DNA of 64,000 nucleotides from Methylobacterium fujisawaense. GTDB taxonomy: Bacteria; Pseudomonadota; Alphaproteobacteria; Rhizobiales; Beijerinckiaceae. Shown in pieces: positions 11,500-22,609 of this stretch. The notes beneath the pieces are model-generated. The model was not told where the DNA came from. It made no database searches and saw nothing but the letters and a program-made list of their open reading frames with translations. The position numbers were made by a program, and so were the translations under genes. The stretch's first letter is position 1, and every line of letters starts with the position of its first letter. The stretch lies in contig NZ_JACJIM010000004.1 of NCBI RefSeq assembly GCF_014138435.1, positions 617,364-681,363 of the forward strand. Reading direction: 5' to 3'.

Positions 11500-12260
11500 C
11501 CGACGTCCTGGTCTGCGGGTTGGCCGGCCGGGTCGACGATCTCCTCGGGCCGCGGATCGGCGCGCTTGCGCCGGATCAGCCACCAGACCCCGGCGAGATC
11601 GAGGAGCCCGACCCAGAGGCGGTCGAACAGGCCGTAATTGGACACCCCCGTCATCCGCGGCCGGTCGACCACGTCGCGGTGGACCACCGAAAAGCCCTCC
11701 CGGGCCACCAGGGCCGGCATGAACCGGTGGAGGGCGTCGAAATACGGCAGCCTGAGATACACGGCGCGCCGGAACACCTTCAGGCCGCAGCCGGTATCGC
11801 GGGTGGCGTCGTTGAGGATCCGCCCGCGGACGCCGTTGGCGATCCGGGACTGGAGCATCTTGAACGGGCCATCCTTGCGGCCGCGCCGCTGACCCTGGGC
11901 GAGGCCGGTGTCGGGCCCCGCCGCCTCCAGGGCTTCCAGCAGGGCGGGGATGAAGGCCGGATCGTTCTGGCCGTCGCCATCGAGGGTCGCGACGATCGCG
12001 CCGCGGGCCGCGAGAACGCCGCTGCGCACCGCCGCCGACTGGCCGCCGCTCCGGGCGTGGCGCAGCGCCCGCAGCCAGGGGCGCCCGGCCCGGGCCGCCG
12101 CGAGGGCCGCCGGGGTGCCGTCGGTGGAGCCGTCATCCACGTAGATCAGCTCGAAGGCCAGCCCCGCGCAGGCGGCCTCGATCTCGGCCACCAGGGGCGC
12201 GATGTTGCCGGCCTCGTTCTTGACCGGCACGACGACGCTGAGATGGGGATTCGCGTTCAC
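11493..12260 (-). CDS. Family 2 glycosyltransferase, dolichol-phosphate-mannose-synthase type
   Basis: The protein has 255 residues from a GTG start that overlaps the stop of the upstream ArnT-like gene (GTGA). The GT-A fold is clear: SVVVPVKNEAGNI, YVDDGSTDGT and the metal-binding LDGDGQNDP, followed by DTGCGLKVFRR. A C-terminal hydrophobic stretch (LFDRLWVGLLDLAGVWWLI) probably attaches it to the membrane. Enzymes of this type load a sugar onto a polyprenyl phosphate carrier, here most likely to supply the adjacent family 39 transferase. The sugar cannot be read from sequence. Confidence 0.9.
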   Translation of the reverse strand: MNANPHLSVVVPVKNEAGNIAPLVAEIEAACAGLAFELIYVDDGSTDGTPAALAAARAGRPWLRALRHARSGGQSAAVRSGVLAARGAIVATLDGDGQNDPAFIPALLEALEAAGPDTGLAQGQRRGRKDGPFKMLQSRIANGVRGRILNDATRDTGCGLKVFRRAVYLRLPYFDALHRFMPALVAREGFSVVHRDVVDRPRMTGVSNYGLFDRLWVGLLDLAGVWWLIRRKRADPRPEEIVDPAGQPADQDVGC

Positions 12261-13978
12261 GGGGCCACCGCGTAGGCCGTCACGAAGACCCGGCGGCCGG
12301 TATTGAGGTTGAAACCCTCGACCTCCGCCAGGGGGGCGGGTGCGCCGCGCCCCACCGGCCAGGCCGCGTTGAAGTCGTCGCGGTCCCGGGATTCCACGAA
12401 GAGCAGGCGGCAGCCGCCGCCTTCCAGGAAGGATCGCGCCGCGGCGCCGTCGGGCGGCAGGGCGAGGCCGGTGCCGATCAGGAACACGAGGCTCGGCTCG
12501 CGGTAGCCCAGGCTCGCCACCTGCGGGTTCGGGCAAGGCACCCGGTCGCGCAGGGCCGCGAGCCGCGGCGAGACCTTCAAAGCGGGCAGCGAACGCTGCG
12601 CCACGCCGAGCACCGCCGGACCGAGCAGGGCCGAGGCCAGGACCCCGAGCGCGAGGGCGCGCTCGGCGGATCCCTGCGCGAAGGCGAGCCAGGCCAGGAT
12701 CGCGACCGCGCAGGCGGCGGCGAGCAGGGGCAGAGCCGGCCACGGGATCGTGTGGGCGTCGAGGCGCCAGCCCGCGAGGCAGAGGCCGAGGCTGAGCGCG
12801 ACCGGGATCGCCGGCACCAGCAGGGCCGTCAGGCGCGCGCCCCGCAGGCGCGGATCCAGCGCTCCGCGGGACAACGCCAGCACGGTGAGGATCGCGAGCC
12901 AGGGCATCAGCGGCAGCACGTAGTGGGGCAGCTTGGTGGGCACCGCCTCGAAGATCAGCCATGCCGGCAGCACCGCGGCGATGAGGAAGGCCACGGCGGG
13001 CTCCCGCCGCGCCCGCCACGCGAAGGGCAGGCTCATGGCCGCGAAGGCCGCCCCGGGCCAGAAGGTGGCGAAGAACACGAGCGCGTAGGCTCCGGGTGGC
13101 CCCCAGTGCCGCTCCGCCGCCCCGCCGACCTTGCCGAGCATGTCGTGCCCGACGGCCTCGGCGTAGAAGGCGCCGCCGCTCTTCCAGGTGATCGCCGCGA
13201 ACCAGGGTGCCACCAGCAGGAGCGTGAGGGCGAGGCCCGGCCAGGGCCGGAGGGGCAGCAGCCAGCGGGCGGATCGCGCCCGAAGCGACAGGCCGAGCGC
13301 CGGCAGCGCGACGAAGAGCGGCACCATCGGCCCCTTCACCAGGATCCCGACCGCCATCCCGAGCCAGAATGCCGCAAAGGTTGGTCCGGAGGTCGGCCTG
13401 CCGTCCCGCGGCGCCAGCCACGCGCGGGCGAGCGCGGCAAGGCTCGCGGTGGCGCAGGCGGCGAGCAGGGCGTCGGTCTTGGCGAGGTGCGCCTCGGCCG
13501 AGAGCATCAGGCAGGCGCCGTAGAGGGCGGCCGCCAGCAGTGCGGGCCGGCGGGGCAGGAAGGCCAGCGCCGCCCAGTAGGCGAGCAGCACCGAGGCGAT
13601 GGCGCCGATCAGCGAGGGGATGCGGTACAGGGCGATCTGGGTGCGGGCCCCGGGCACGCCCAGCGCCTCGCCGGCCGCCACGGCGGCGGCCTGGGCCCAG
13701 TAGATCCCCACTGGCTTCTTGTGCCGCGCTTCGCCCTGGAAGCGGATATCCACGAGGTCGCCGCTCTCCAGCATCTGCTTCGAGGCCTGGGCGAAGCGCG
13801 GCTCGTCCCGATCCATCGGCTGCAGGGAGATCTGGCCCGGCAGGAACAGGATCAGGCACAGCGCCAGCAGGGCGGCGACGGCCCGGCCATGGGTGAGGCT
13901 CAGCGCGTCGAGTCCGCGGCCGATCCGGTCGACTGGGGCGAGGCGCGGAGCGCCGTCGGCGGAGAGGCTCGTGGTCAT
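12257..13978 (-). CDS. Family 39 (ArnT-like) glycosyltransferase
   Basis: This is an integral membrane protein of 573 residues with about 11-12 helices. Near the N-terminus it has DRDEPRFAQASKQMLE and GEARHKKPVGIYWAQ, the conserved periplasmic loop of ArnT-like transferases with the catalytic Asp-Glu pair. It moves a sugar from a polyprenyl phosphate donor to an acceptor such as lipid A at the periplasmic face. It is the first gene of an operon with a DPM1-like synthase, a LAB-N protein and a PNPOx-like protein, all overlapping. Rhizobial GalA transferases (Rgt) are a possible analogy; which residue is added here is unknown. Confidence 0.92.
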   Translation of the reverse strand: MTTSLSADGAPRLAPVDRIGRGLDALSLTHGRAVAALLALCLILFLPGQISLQPMDRDEPRFAQASKQMLESGDLVDIRFQGEARHKKPVGIYWAQAAAVAAGEALGVPGARTQIALYRIPSLIGAIASVLLAYWAALAFLPRRPALLAAALYGACLMLSAEAHLAKTDALLAACATASLAALARAWLAPRDGRPTSGPTFAAFWLGMAVGILVKGPMVPLFVALPALGLSLRARSARWLLPLRPWPGLALTLLLVAPWFAAITWKSGGAFYAEAVGHDMLGKVGGAAERHWGPPGAYALVFFATFWPGAAFAAMSLPFAWRARREPAVAFLIAAVLPAWLIFEAVPTKLPHYVLPLMPWLAILTVLALSRGALDPRLRGARLTALLVPAIPVALSLGLCLAGWRLDAHTIPWPALPLLAAACAVAILAWLAFAQGSAERALALGVLASALLGPAVLGVAQRSLPALKVSPRLAALRDRVPCPNPQVASLGYREPSLVFLIGTGLALPPDGAAARSFLEGGGCRLLFVESRDRDDFNAAWPVGRGAPAPLAEVEGFNLNTGRRVFVTAYAVAP

Positions 13979-14066
13979 GCCGGGCCGGTCAATCAGGATC
14001 GGGCGGGAAGGTCAAATGCAGCCGCGTCGTCGCCGGTCGCCCCCCGCCGTCGGCGCCCCGATCCGC

Positions 14067-15257
14067 CTACGTGGCGGCCCGCAGGCGCGCGAAGCCGGCA
14101 TCGAGGTCGGCCTTGAGGTCGGCGGTGTCCTCGAGGCCGATATGGAAGCGCAGGGCCGGTCCGCCGGGCGCCCACTTCGTGGCGGTCCTGTAGCCGGCAC
14201 AGTCGAACGGGATCACGAGGCTCTCGAAGCCGCCCCACGAGAAGCCCATCCCGAACAGCTGCAGCCCGTCCAGCATGGCGGCTAAAGCCACCTCGGGCAC
14301 CGGCTTGAGGATCACGCCGAACAGGCCCGAGGCGCCCGCGAAGTCGCGCGTCCAGATCGCGTGGCCGGGATCCTCGGGCAGGCCGGGATGGAGCACCCGC
14401 AGCACCTCGGGCCGCGCCTGGAACCATCGGGCCATCTCCAGCCCGGCGCGGCCGTGCTCGCGCAGGCGCAGGTTCATGGTGCGCAGGCCGCGCAGCGCCA
14501 GGAAGATGTCCTCGGCGCCGGCGCACATGGCGAAATGGTCGAAGGTGCGGCGCACGGCCGGGTAGTAGCGCGCGTTGGCGGAGGTCAGGCCGATCAGCAG
14601 GTCCGAGCCGCCGCTCAGGTACTTGGTTCCGGCCTCCACGGCGATGTCGACCCCGCGCTCATGCGGCGGGAACAGCAGCGGCGTCGCCCAGGTGTTGTCC
14701 ATGATCACGCAGGCGTCGCGGGCGTGCGCGACCTCGGCGATCGCGGGCACGTCCTGCATCTCGAAGCTCTGCGAGCCGGGGGCCTCGACCAGCACGGCCC
14801 GGGTGTTCGGGCGCATCAGGTCCGCGATGCCGGCCCCGATGATCGGGTCGTAATAGGTGACCTCGACGCCGTAGCGCGCCAGCACGCCGTCGCAGAACTG
14901 GCGGGTCGGCCGGTAGGCGGAATCGGTGACGAGGAGATGGTCGCCCGCCGAGACCGCGGCCATCAGCGCGACGGTGAGCGCCGCGAGGCCCGAGGGCGTC
15001 ACGACGGTGCCGGCGGCGCCGGCGAGCTCCGTCCAGGCGGTCGTCAGCGCATCCATGGTGGGCGTCGCCGAGGTGCCGTAATTGTAGCGCCCGCGCCGGT
15101 TCTTGATCGCGTCGTAGGTCGGATAGAGGACCGTCGAGCCCCGATAGATCGGCGTGTTCACGAAGCCGTGCTGCTCGCCCGGATCGCGGCCCGCATGCAC
15201 GAGGCGCGTCGCGGGCGCGAAGGTCTGCTGGGCGTCGGGCGAAGGCTTCAGGGACAT
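14067..15257 (-). CDS. metC: Cystathionine beta-lyase
   Basis: This Cys/Met-metabolism PLP enzyme has 396 residues from the ATG at 15257. Landmarks are TPIYRGSTVLYPT, the YNYGTSATPTMDAL substrate-loop region, DNTWATPLLF and the PLP lysine in GTKYLSGGSD. The short C-terminal domain holds GFSWGGFESL, typical of MetC-type enzymes, which split cystathionine into homocysteine, pyruvate and ammonia in methionine synthesis. A related gamma-lyase or bifunctional activity cannot be excluded. It has no operon partner: the Rmf-like gene is 107 bp upstream on the same strand. Confidence 0.9.
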   Translation of the reverse strand: MSLKPSPDAQQTFAPATRLVHAGRDPGEQHGFVNTPIYRGSTVLYPTYDAIKNRRGRYNYGTSATPTMDALTTAWTELAGAAGTVVTPSGLAALTVALMAAVSAGDHLLVTDSAYRPTRQFCDGVLARYGVEVTYYDPIIGAGIADLMRPNTRAVLVEAPGSQSFEMQDVPAIAEVAHARDACVIMDNTWATPLLFPPHERGVDIAVEAGTKYLSGGSDLLIGLTSANARYYPAVRRTFDHFAMCAGAEDIFLALRGLRTMNLRLREHGRAGLEMARWFQARPEVLRVLHPGLPEDPGHAIWTRDFAGASGLFGVILKPVPEVALAAMLDGLQLFGMGFSWGGFESLVIPFDCAGYRTATKWAPGGPALRFHIGLEDTADLKADLDAGFARLRAAT

Positions 15258-15364
15258 CGAGGCTCGGTGATCGCGTTGCGGTGCACCGCACGAAGCGCGC
15301 CGCATCCGGCGAGGTCAAGCCGGACGCGGCGTTCCGCAGCCCCGAGACGCCGTGTTTGCCGCGC

Positions 15365-15538
15365 TCACGGGGTCTCGGGCGAATCGGAGACGGCGGCCTC
15401 CTCGTAGGCCTCCATCCAGGCGGCACGCTCCTGGGAGCCTTCCGGATAGGGGCATTCGCTCACGGGTTTTCCGTAGAGGCGCGCGTTGCGGCCCTGGATG
15501 AACGGGCTGTCGCTCGCGGTGGCCTGGACGTTGGTCAA
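15365..15538 (-). CDS. Ribosome modulation factor-like (Rmf/CrpP) small protein
   Basis: The protein has 57 residues. I place the start at TTG 15538 because GGGAGG lies five bases upstream; the ATG that opens the frame at 15607 has no ribosome binding site and adds unlike sequence. The core (GRNARLYGKPVSECPYPEGS then ERAAWMEAYEEA) matches the Rmf-like pattern: Gly-rich start, CPY, an Arg-x-x-Trp helix. Rmf dimerises ribosomes in stationary phase in gammaproteobacteria. The alphaproteobacterial relatives are less studied, so the role is inferred. Confidence 0.75.
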   Translation of the reverse strand: MTNVQATASDSPFIQGRNARLYGKPVSECPYPEGSQERAAWMEAYEEAAVSDSPETP

Positions 15539-15627
15539 TATCGCCTCCCGAAGACTTGAGGGTGGGGCTTCGTTAACGGCCGCGCCGTAAATCTGTTGCC
15601 GTCTCAAGTCGCGTCCCGGGTCGTTGC

Positions 15628-15897
15628 GTGCGTATCCTGCGTTCCCTCCTCGGCGCCGTCCTCGTCCTCGTCTCGACGGCGACCGTCGCCCTCGTCAGCG
15701 CCGATCGGCTCGCCCATCTGGCGCCGGCGCCCGTGGTCCGCGCCGCCCAGGCCGAGCCGTCGGCGACGGGGTCGATCCCGGCTCCGGTCAAGGCCGCGCC
15801 CGCGCCGAAGCCGGCCGTGCCCAGCATCCCGAACGGGTTCGACACCGAGCGGCTCCACGCGCTGATGCGCGGCGACCCGATCCTGCCGGGCCGCTGA
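15628..15897 (+). CDS. Small signal-peptide/membrane-anchored hypothetical protein
   Basis: The protein has 89 residues from a GTG start. Residues 5-27 form one hydrophobic helix (a signal peptide or anchor). A Pro/Ala-rich middle (PAPVKAAPAPKPAVPSIP) leads to a short polar end (GFDTERLHALMRGDPILPG). No domain is recognised. It is flanked by the Rmf-like gene on the other strand and convergent to ntrC. Confidence 0.6.
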   Translation: MRILRSLLGAVLVLVSTATVALVSADRLAHLAPAPVVRAAQAEPSATGSIPAPVKAAPAPKPAVPSIPNGFDTERLHALMRGDPILPGR

Positions 15898-15985
15898 GCA
15901 CCGTCACGCCTGTCCCGCCCCGGATCGCATCCCGAGGCGCCGGAGCGCGGCGGCGGCCGCGAAGCAGCCGTCCGGCCGGCCGCCG

Positions 15986-17452
<1,467 letters not shown>

Positions 17453-17500
17453 GACTCTCTACTCAGACCTCCGACGGGGGGCCGGATTCGGGGATCGACA

Positions 17501-18643
17501 TCACGGATCGACCGCCGATTCGCGCCCGTCCCGGGCACTCGACATCGGCAGAAGGATGCGGAACGCCGTGCGGCGCGGGGCAGGATCGCATTCGACGATC
17601 CCACCGTGATCGCCGACGATCTTGGCCACCAATGCAAGACCGAGGCCGGAGCCTTGTGCCTTGGTGGTGACGAACGGATCGAACAGGTCCGGCAGCAGGT
17701 CGGCCGAGATGCCCGGGCCGTTGTCGCGCACGGCCACCTCGATCGGCAGGCTGACCCGCTCGCGGGAGCCCGGCACCTGCAGGCGCAGGCCGGTGCGGAA
17801 GGCGGTCGACAGGGTGATCTCGCCCTCGACCGCGTCCGGGCCGATCGCCTCCGCGGCGTTCTTCACGAGGTTCAGGATCACCTGGATCAGCTGGTCGCGG
17901 TTGCCGAGAACCGGCGGCAGCGACGGGTCGTAGGTCTCGATGAAGCGGATATGCCGCGCGAAGCCCGACTGCGCCGAGCGCTTCACCTGATCGAGCACCC
18001 CGTGAACGTTGACGGCACCGCGATCCGAGGGGCGCTCGTCGCCGAACAGCTCCATGCGCTCGACGATGCGGACGATCCGGTCGGATTCGTCGCAGATCAG
18101 GCGGGTGAGCAGCCGGTCCTCCTCGGCGCCGGTGCTCTCCAGGAGCTGCGCCGCGCCGCGGATGCCGGCGAGCGGGTTCTTGATCTCGTGGGCCAGCATC
18201 GCGCCCAGCGCCACCATCGAGCGCGCCGCCCCGCGATGGGTGAGCTGGCGGTTCATCTTGTCGGCGATGGTCCGCTCCTGGAGCATCATCACCACGGCGT
18301 CGCCGTCGTCGCCGAGCGGCGTTGCGAATACGTCGACGCTGCGCTCCAGGCCGAGGCGGGGCTGGGTCAGCTCGACCCGGTACTCGCTGACGCTGGCGCG
18401 CCGGCGCCGGACCTCGGCCACCAGGGCGATGATCGGCGAGGCGAAGGGGATGATGTCGCGCAGCCGCCGGCGCTGCATCAGCCGCGCCGAGTAATCGAAG
18501 AAGGCCTCCGCGGCGTGGTTGCAGTGGAGGATCTGCTCGTCGCCGCCGATGGTCAGGACCGGCAGCGGCAGGGCGTTGAGCACGGCCTCGGCGGCGGTGT
18601 CGCGCCGGCTGCCGTTCGCCTGCGGGAGGGAATCGTCGCTCAC
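17501..18643 (-). CDS. ntrB: Nitrogen regulation sensor histidine kinase NtrB (NR-II)
   Basis: This soluble sensor kinase has 380 residues. A PAS domain occupies about 15-130, HisKA carries His152 in [17 protein letters not shown], and the HATPase domain has [19 protein letters not shown] and GSGLGLALV. The PII-binding type of NtrB phosphorylates or dephosphorylates NtrC according to nitrogen status. Its start overlaps the stop of dusB by 4 bases (ATGA), the arrangement usual in alphaproteobacteria (dusB-ntrB-ntrC). Confidence 0.96.
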   Translation of the reverse strand: MSDDSLPQANGSRRDTAAEAVLNALPLPVLTIGGDEQILHCNHAAEAFFDYSARLMQRRRLRDIIPFASPIIALVAEVRRRRASVSEYRVELTQPRLGLERSVDVFATPLGDDGDAVVMMLQERTIADKMNRQLTHRGAARSMVALGAMLAHEIKNPLAGIRGAAQLLESTGAEEDRLLTRLICDESDRIVRIVERMELFGDERPSDRGAVNVHGVLDQVKRSAQSGFARHIRFIETYDPSLPPVLGNRDQLIQVILNLVKNAAEAIGPDAVEGEITLSTAFRTGLRLQVPGSRERVSLPIEVAVRDNGPGISADLLPDLFDPFVTTKAQGSGLGLALVAKIVGDHGGIVECDPAPRRTAFRILLPMSSARDGRESAVDP

Positions 18644-19665
18644 GCGGCCTCCTGGACAGGATCCGCCGAGCCTGCGAAGGCCCGGGCCAGCAGGGCCAGG
18701 GCCGTCGCCGGATCGGTGGTGGTGAGCAGCGCCGCGCGCTCGGCCGGGTCCAGCGCCCCTCCGGTCTCGGCATAGGCGGCGAGGTGCTTGCGCGCGTGCC
18801 GCACGCCCATGTCCCGGCCGTAGAGCGACAGGAGCCCCGCATAGTGCTCGGCGGCCAGGGAGGCCTGATCGGCCCGCGCCGGTTCCGGCATCGGCCGTCC
18901 GGCCAGGGCCGACGCGATGTGCCCGACCAGCCAGGGCCGGCCGGTCGCCGCCCGGCCGATCATCACCCCCGCCGCCCCGGACGCCGCGAGGCAGGCCCGG
19001 GCGCTGGCGAGGTCGGTCACGTCGCCGTTGGCGATCACCGGGATCGACACCGCCGCGACCACCGAGCGGATCGCCGCCCAGTCGGCGCGGCCCTTGTAGA
19101 ATTGCTGCCGGGTCCGTCCGTGGACGGTCACGGCGTTGAGGCCCAGCCGCTCGGCGCGGGCGGCGAGATCGGCGGCGTTGCGGTTCGCGTCGTCCCAGCC
19201 GAGGCGCATCTTCACGGTCACCGGGACCGACACCGCGCCCCGCACGGCCGCGAGCAGGCGCTCGGCGTGGTCGAGGTCGCGCATCAGCGCCGAGCCTGAC
19301 GCGATCCCCGTGACGATCTTGGCCGGGCAGCCCATGTTCACGTCGATCACGTGGGCGCCCCCGGCCTCCGCCAGACGGGCCGCCTCCGCCATCGGGGCGG
19401 CCTCGCAGCCCGCGAGCTGGACCACGTGCAGGTCGACGCCGGAGCCTTCCGCGCGCAGGGTGGCCTCGCCGGAGCCGCGGGTGAATTCCCGCGCCGCCAC
19501 CATCTCGGAGATGACCGCGTCGGCGCCGCAGCGGCGGGCGATGCGGCGCATGTGCAGGTCGGTGACGCCCGAAAGCGGGGCAAGCAGGCAGAGCGGGGCG
19601 GCGTCTGCCGCTCCTGCCTTCGCACCTTCGCGGCGCAGCGCGCTCAAATAATGGTCAGTCGTCAT
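18640..19665 (-). CDS. dusB: tRNA-dihydrouridine synthase B
   Basis: The protein has 341 residues from the ATG at 19665 ([14 protein letters not shown]); an upstream TTG is in frame but has no better ribosome binding site. [13 protein letters not shown], the catalytic-Cys motif [13 protein letters not shown], and the FMN-binding VTVKMRLGW and ANGDVTD are all present. It reduces uridine to dihydrouridine in tRNA D-loops using FMN and NADPH. It is the first gene of dusB-ntrB-ntrC and divergent from ispDF, leaving a 171-bp shared promoter region. Confidence 0.95.
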   Translation of the reverse strand: MTTDHYLSALRREGAKAGAADAAPLCLLAPLSGVTDLHMRRIARRCGADAVISEMVAAREFTRGSGEATLRAEGSGVDLHVVQLAGCEAAPMAEAARLAEAGGAHVIDVNMGCPAKIVTGIASGSALMRDLDHAERLLAAVRGAVSVPVTVKMRLGWDDANRNAADLAARAERLGLNAVTVHGRTRQQFYKGRADWAAIRSVVAAVSIPVIANGDVTDLASARACLAASGAAGVMIGRAATGRPWLVGHIASALAGRPMPEPARADQASLAAEHYAGLLSLYGRDMGVRHARKHLAAYAETGGALDPAERAALLTTTDPATALALLARAFAGSADPVQEAA

Positions 19666-19836
19666 TCTGCACAACAATGAGGCAAGTCCGGCCCGCTGGC
19701 AAGCGGGACCGCGCGTTGATTTCGGGCCCTCCCCCGCTTAAACGACGGGCACCCTCTGCGGCAGGCTTCCGGCGGCAGCGCTGGCCCGCGCGCCGGCCGC
19801 CCCTCCGCTCCTCAGGCCCTCACGAGTTCGTCGCCC

Positions 19837-21168
19837 ATGTCCGCCACCGGCACGCCAGCCATCGGACCCGCCAGCGCGGGAGCCGGCGTCGCCGCGGTGG
19901 TGGTGGCCGCGGGCCGCGGTATCCGCATCGGCGGCGACACGCCCAAGCAGTACCGCCGGGTCGGCGGACAGGCGGTCCTCACCCGCACCCTGGCGGCCCT
20001 CGCTGCGGATGACGGGATCGCGCGCATCCAGCCGGTGATCGCCGCCGACGCGGCGGACTTCTTCCGGAGCTGCCTGGACGAACTTCCACCCGCAATCCGC
20101 GCGAAGATCACGGCGCCGGTAGCGGGCGGGGCGACCCGCCAGCTCTCCGTGCGCGCCGGGCTCGAAGCCCTGGCGGTCGGGTCGGCGCCCGAGATCGTTC
20201 TGGTCCACGACGCGGCGCGCCCCTATGTGGACGCCGCGCTCATCGCCCGGGCGATCGCGGCGGGGCGGGATCACGGCGCGGCCGTACCCGGCGTCCCGGT
20301 GACCGACACGGTCAAGCGCGTCGTCGATATCGCGCCCGGCATCGGCCGGGTGCACGAGACGCCGCCCCGGGAGCACCTCCGCGCGGTGCAGACGCCCCAG
20401 GCCTTCACCTTCGGTCCGCTGCTCGCCGCCCACCGGGACGCCGCCGCGCAGGGCCTCGACGGCTTCACCGACGACGGCGCGCTCGCCGAATGGGCCGGCC
20501 TGCCGGTGGTGGTCTTTGCGGGCGACGTCGCCAACCGCAAGATCACCCAGCCCGCCGACCTGATCGAGGCGGACCGCGCCTTCGCGACCGAGACCACCGA
20601 ATTGCCAGCGCCGGGAGCCCGCGCCATGACCACCTATGTGACCCGCCTCGGCACCGGCTTCGACGTGCACGCCTTCACCACCGGCGACCATGTCTGGCTG
20701 GGCGGCGTGAAGATCCCCGCGGATCGGGGCGTCCTCGCCCATTCCGACGGCGACGTGGCGCTGCACGCCCTGACCGATGCGCTGCTCGGCGCCATCGCGG
20801 ACGGCGACATCGGCACCCATTTCCCGCCCTCCGACGAGCGCTGGCGCGGGGCGTCCTCGGACCAGTTCCTGGCCCATGCCTGCGGGCTGGTCCGTGCCCG
20901 CGGCGGCCGCATCGACCACCTCGACATCACCGTGCTGGCCGAGGCGCCGCGCATCGGGAAGCACCGCGAAGAGATCCGCGCGCGCATCGCCGCCATCGCG
21001 GGCGTGCCGCTCTCGGCGGTCTCCATCAAGGCGACGACCACCGAGAAGCTCGGCTTCGTCGGCCGGGCCGAAGGCCTCGCCGCCCAGGCCGCCGCGACCG
21101 TGCGGCTCCCCGAGGAGGACGGTCCCGCCCTCGATGCGCAGGCCGAGACCGCGATGCGGCAGGGCTGA
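19837..21168 (+). CDS. ispDF: Bifunctional IspD-IspF isoprenoid enzyme
   Basis: The protein has 443 residues. The N-terminal IspD half (about 18-240) has [19 protein letters not shown] and [14 protein letters not shown]; it makes CDP-methylerythritol from MEP and CTP. The C-terminal IspF half (about 262-430) has the zinc-binding [25 protein letters not shown] and the C-terminal [12 protein letters not shown]; it cyclises CDP-ME 2-phosphate to MEcPP. Both are steps of the non-mevalonate isoprenoid pathway. The fusion is typical of many alphaproteobacteria. It is divergent from dusB. pncC, its usual neighbour in this lineage, is displaced 3 kb downstream by an accessory block. Confidence 0.96.
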   Translation: MSATGTPAIGPASAGAGVAAVVVAAGRGIRIGGDTPKQYRRVGGQAVLTRTLAALAADDGIARIQPVIAADAADFFRSCLDELPPAIRAKITAPVAGGATRQLSVRAGLEALAVGSAPEIVLVHDAARPYVDAALIARAIAAGRDHGAAVPGVPVTDTVKRVVDIAPGIGRVHETPPREHLRAVQTPQAFTFGPLLAAHRDAAAQGLDGFTDDGALAEWAGLPVVVFAGDVANRKITQPADLIEADRAFATETTELPAPGARAMTTYVTRLGTGFDVHAFTTGDHVWLGGVKIPADRGVLAHSDGDVALHALTDALLGAIADGDIGTHFPPSDERWRGASSDQFLAHACGLVRARGGRIDHLDITVLAEAPRIGKHREEIRARIAAIAGVPLSAVSIKATTTEKLGFVGRAEGLAAQAAATVRLPEEDGPALDAQAETAMRQG

Positions 21169-21312
21169 CGTCGTCGGCGCGCCGGCGGCCCATCTAGCCC
21201 GAAGCCTCGGGTGTGGATCGGCGGCGCGACCCTCGGAGGCGCTGCCATGGGTGGCGTTGCGACGGTCTGCCGTCGGCGGCCGAACGTCAAAGGCGGACTT
21301 CGCATCACGGGC

Positions 21313-21711
21313 TCAGGGACCGTCGTACGCCCCGTCCGTGACCTGTTCCATCCACGTCACCGCCTCGCCGTCCAGGCGCTCCTGGATGGCGATATGTGTC
21401 ATCGCCGTGGACGCGGTCGCTCCGTGCCAGTGTCGCTCGTTCGGCTCGAACCAGACGACGTCGCCCGGTGCGATCTCCTCGATGGGGCCGCCTTCACGTT
21501 GGACCCACCCGCGCCCGAACGTGACGATCAGCGTCTGGCCGAGCGGGTGTGTGTGCCACGCCGTGCGCGCACCCGGCTCGAAGGTCACGCTCGCCATGGC
21601 GACCCGGGCCGGATCGGGGGCGCTGTGAAGTGGGTCGATCCGGACCGTGCCGGTGAACCACGCGGACGGTCCCTGACCCGACGGCTGGCTTCCGCTGCGC
21701 TTGATGTCCAT
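21313..21711 (-). CDS. Cupin-domain protein (mandelonitrile-lyase/quercetinase-like small cupin)
   Basis: The protein has 132 residues. The start ATG at 21711 is set by AGGAGA about ten bases upstream. The single cupin barrel has metal-ligand motif 1 ([17 protein letters not shown]) and motif 2 ([16 protein letters not shown]). The N-terminus ([19 protein letters not shown]) resembles the stress-associated cupins paired with carboxymuconolactone decarboxylases and short-chain dehydrogenases. The chemistry is unknown. It lies 31 bp downstream of an SDR gene and is probably cotranscribed with it. Confidence 0.85.
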   Translation of the reverse strand: MDIKRSGSQPSGQGPSAWFTGTVRIDPLHSAPDPARVAMASVTFEPGARTAWHTHPLGQTLIVTFGRGWVQREGGPIEEIAPGDVVWFEPNERHWHGATASTAMTHIAIQERLDGEAVTWMEQVTDGAYDGP

Positions 21712-21742
21712 CGGTCCGATTCTCCTGCGTTCCGGACGTCGC

Positions 21743-22489
21743 CTAGAGCGACCAGCCTCCATCGACCGAGATCGACGCGCCGGTCACGAACGAACCGAGG
21801 TCCGAACACATCCATAGGACGGCGTCCGCGATCTCCTCGGGCTTGCCCAGTCGCCCGACCGGCTCAAGAGCGATGGCTTTCTGGATGTCGCCGCCGGTGA
21901 AGCGGTCCATCATCGACGTCTCGATGTTCCCCGGCAGGACGGCGTTCACCCGGATGTTCGACTTCGCATAGTCGAGGGCGGCGGACTTGGTGAGGCCGAT
22001 GAGCGCGTGCTTGGAGGCGGCATAGCTCGCCCCTCCCGCCACGCCCCTGATGGCCGCACCGGACGCGGTGTTCACCACCACGCCGCTGCCCTGGCGCAGC
22101 ATCTGAGCGATCTCCTGCTTCATGCACAGGAATGTGCCGCGCAGGTTGACGTCGAGGATCCGGTCCCACTCATCCAGAGCGATCTCGTGGACCGGAGCGG
22201 CCTTGTTCTCGACGCCTGCATTGTTGAAGGCGCAGTCGAGGCGGCCGAACTGCGCGACGGTGCTGGCCACCGCTGCTTCCACGTCCGCCGGGACCGACAC
22301 GTCGCAGCGGATCGCCAGCACCGCGCCGCCGTCCGCTTCGATCTCGGCCCGCAGCTCCTCCAGCGGCGCCTCGGTGCGGTCCGTGATCGCGACCTGAGCC
22401 CCCTCCCTCGCGAAGGCGATGGCGGTAGCCCGGCCGATGCCGCTGGCGGCGCCCGTGACGAAAGCGACCTTTCCTGGGAAACGGCGCAT
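21743..22489 (-). CDS. Short-chain dehydrogenase/reductase (SDR)
   Basis: This classical SDR has 248 residues from the ATG at 22489 ([13 protein letters not shown]). It has the cofactor motif [17 protein letters not shown], the catalytic Ser/Tyr/Lys set ([10 protein letters not shown] and YAASKHA), and the C-terminal [10 protein letters not shown]. It probably oxidises or reduces a small alcohol/ketone with NAD(P); substrate unknown. It forms a likely unit with the cupin gene downstream. A LysR regulator gene ends 120 bp upstream on the same strand, suggesting control of this pair, although the usual divergent layout is absent. Confidence 0.9.
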   Translation of the reverse strand: MRRFPGKVAFVTGAASGIGRATAIAFAREGAQVAITDRTEAPLEELRAEIEADGGAVLAIRCDVSVPADVEAAVASTVAQFGRLDCAFNNAGVENKAAPVHEIALDEWDRILDVNLRGTFLCMKQEIAQMLRQGSGVVVNTASGAAIRGVAGGASYAASKHALIGLTKSAALDYAKSNIRVNAVLPGNIETSMMDRFTGGDIQKAIALEPVGRLGKPEEIADAVLWMCSDLGSFVTGASISVDGGWSL

Positions 22490-22609
22490 GTCCTGATGTC
22501 CTCGCTGACCTCGATGAGGGGCCTGACGTAGACATCGCGCAGCGTTCGGGTCAGCCGTGTCCCCTTCAATGAGGCGATGAGCGGAGTTCATCGCCGAATG
22601 GCATTGGCC

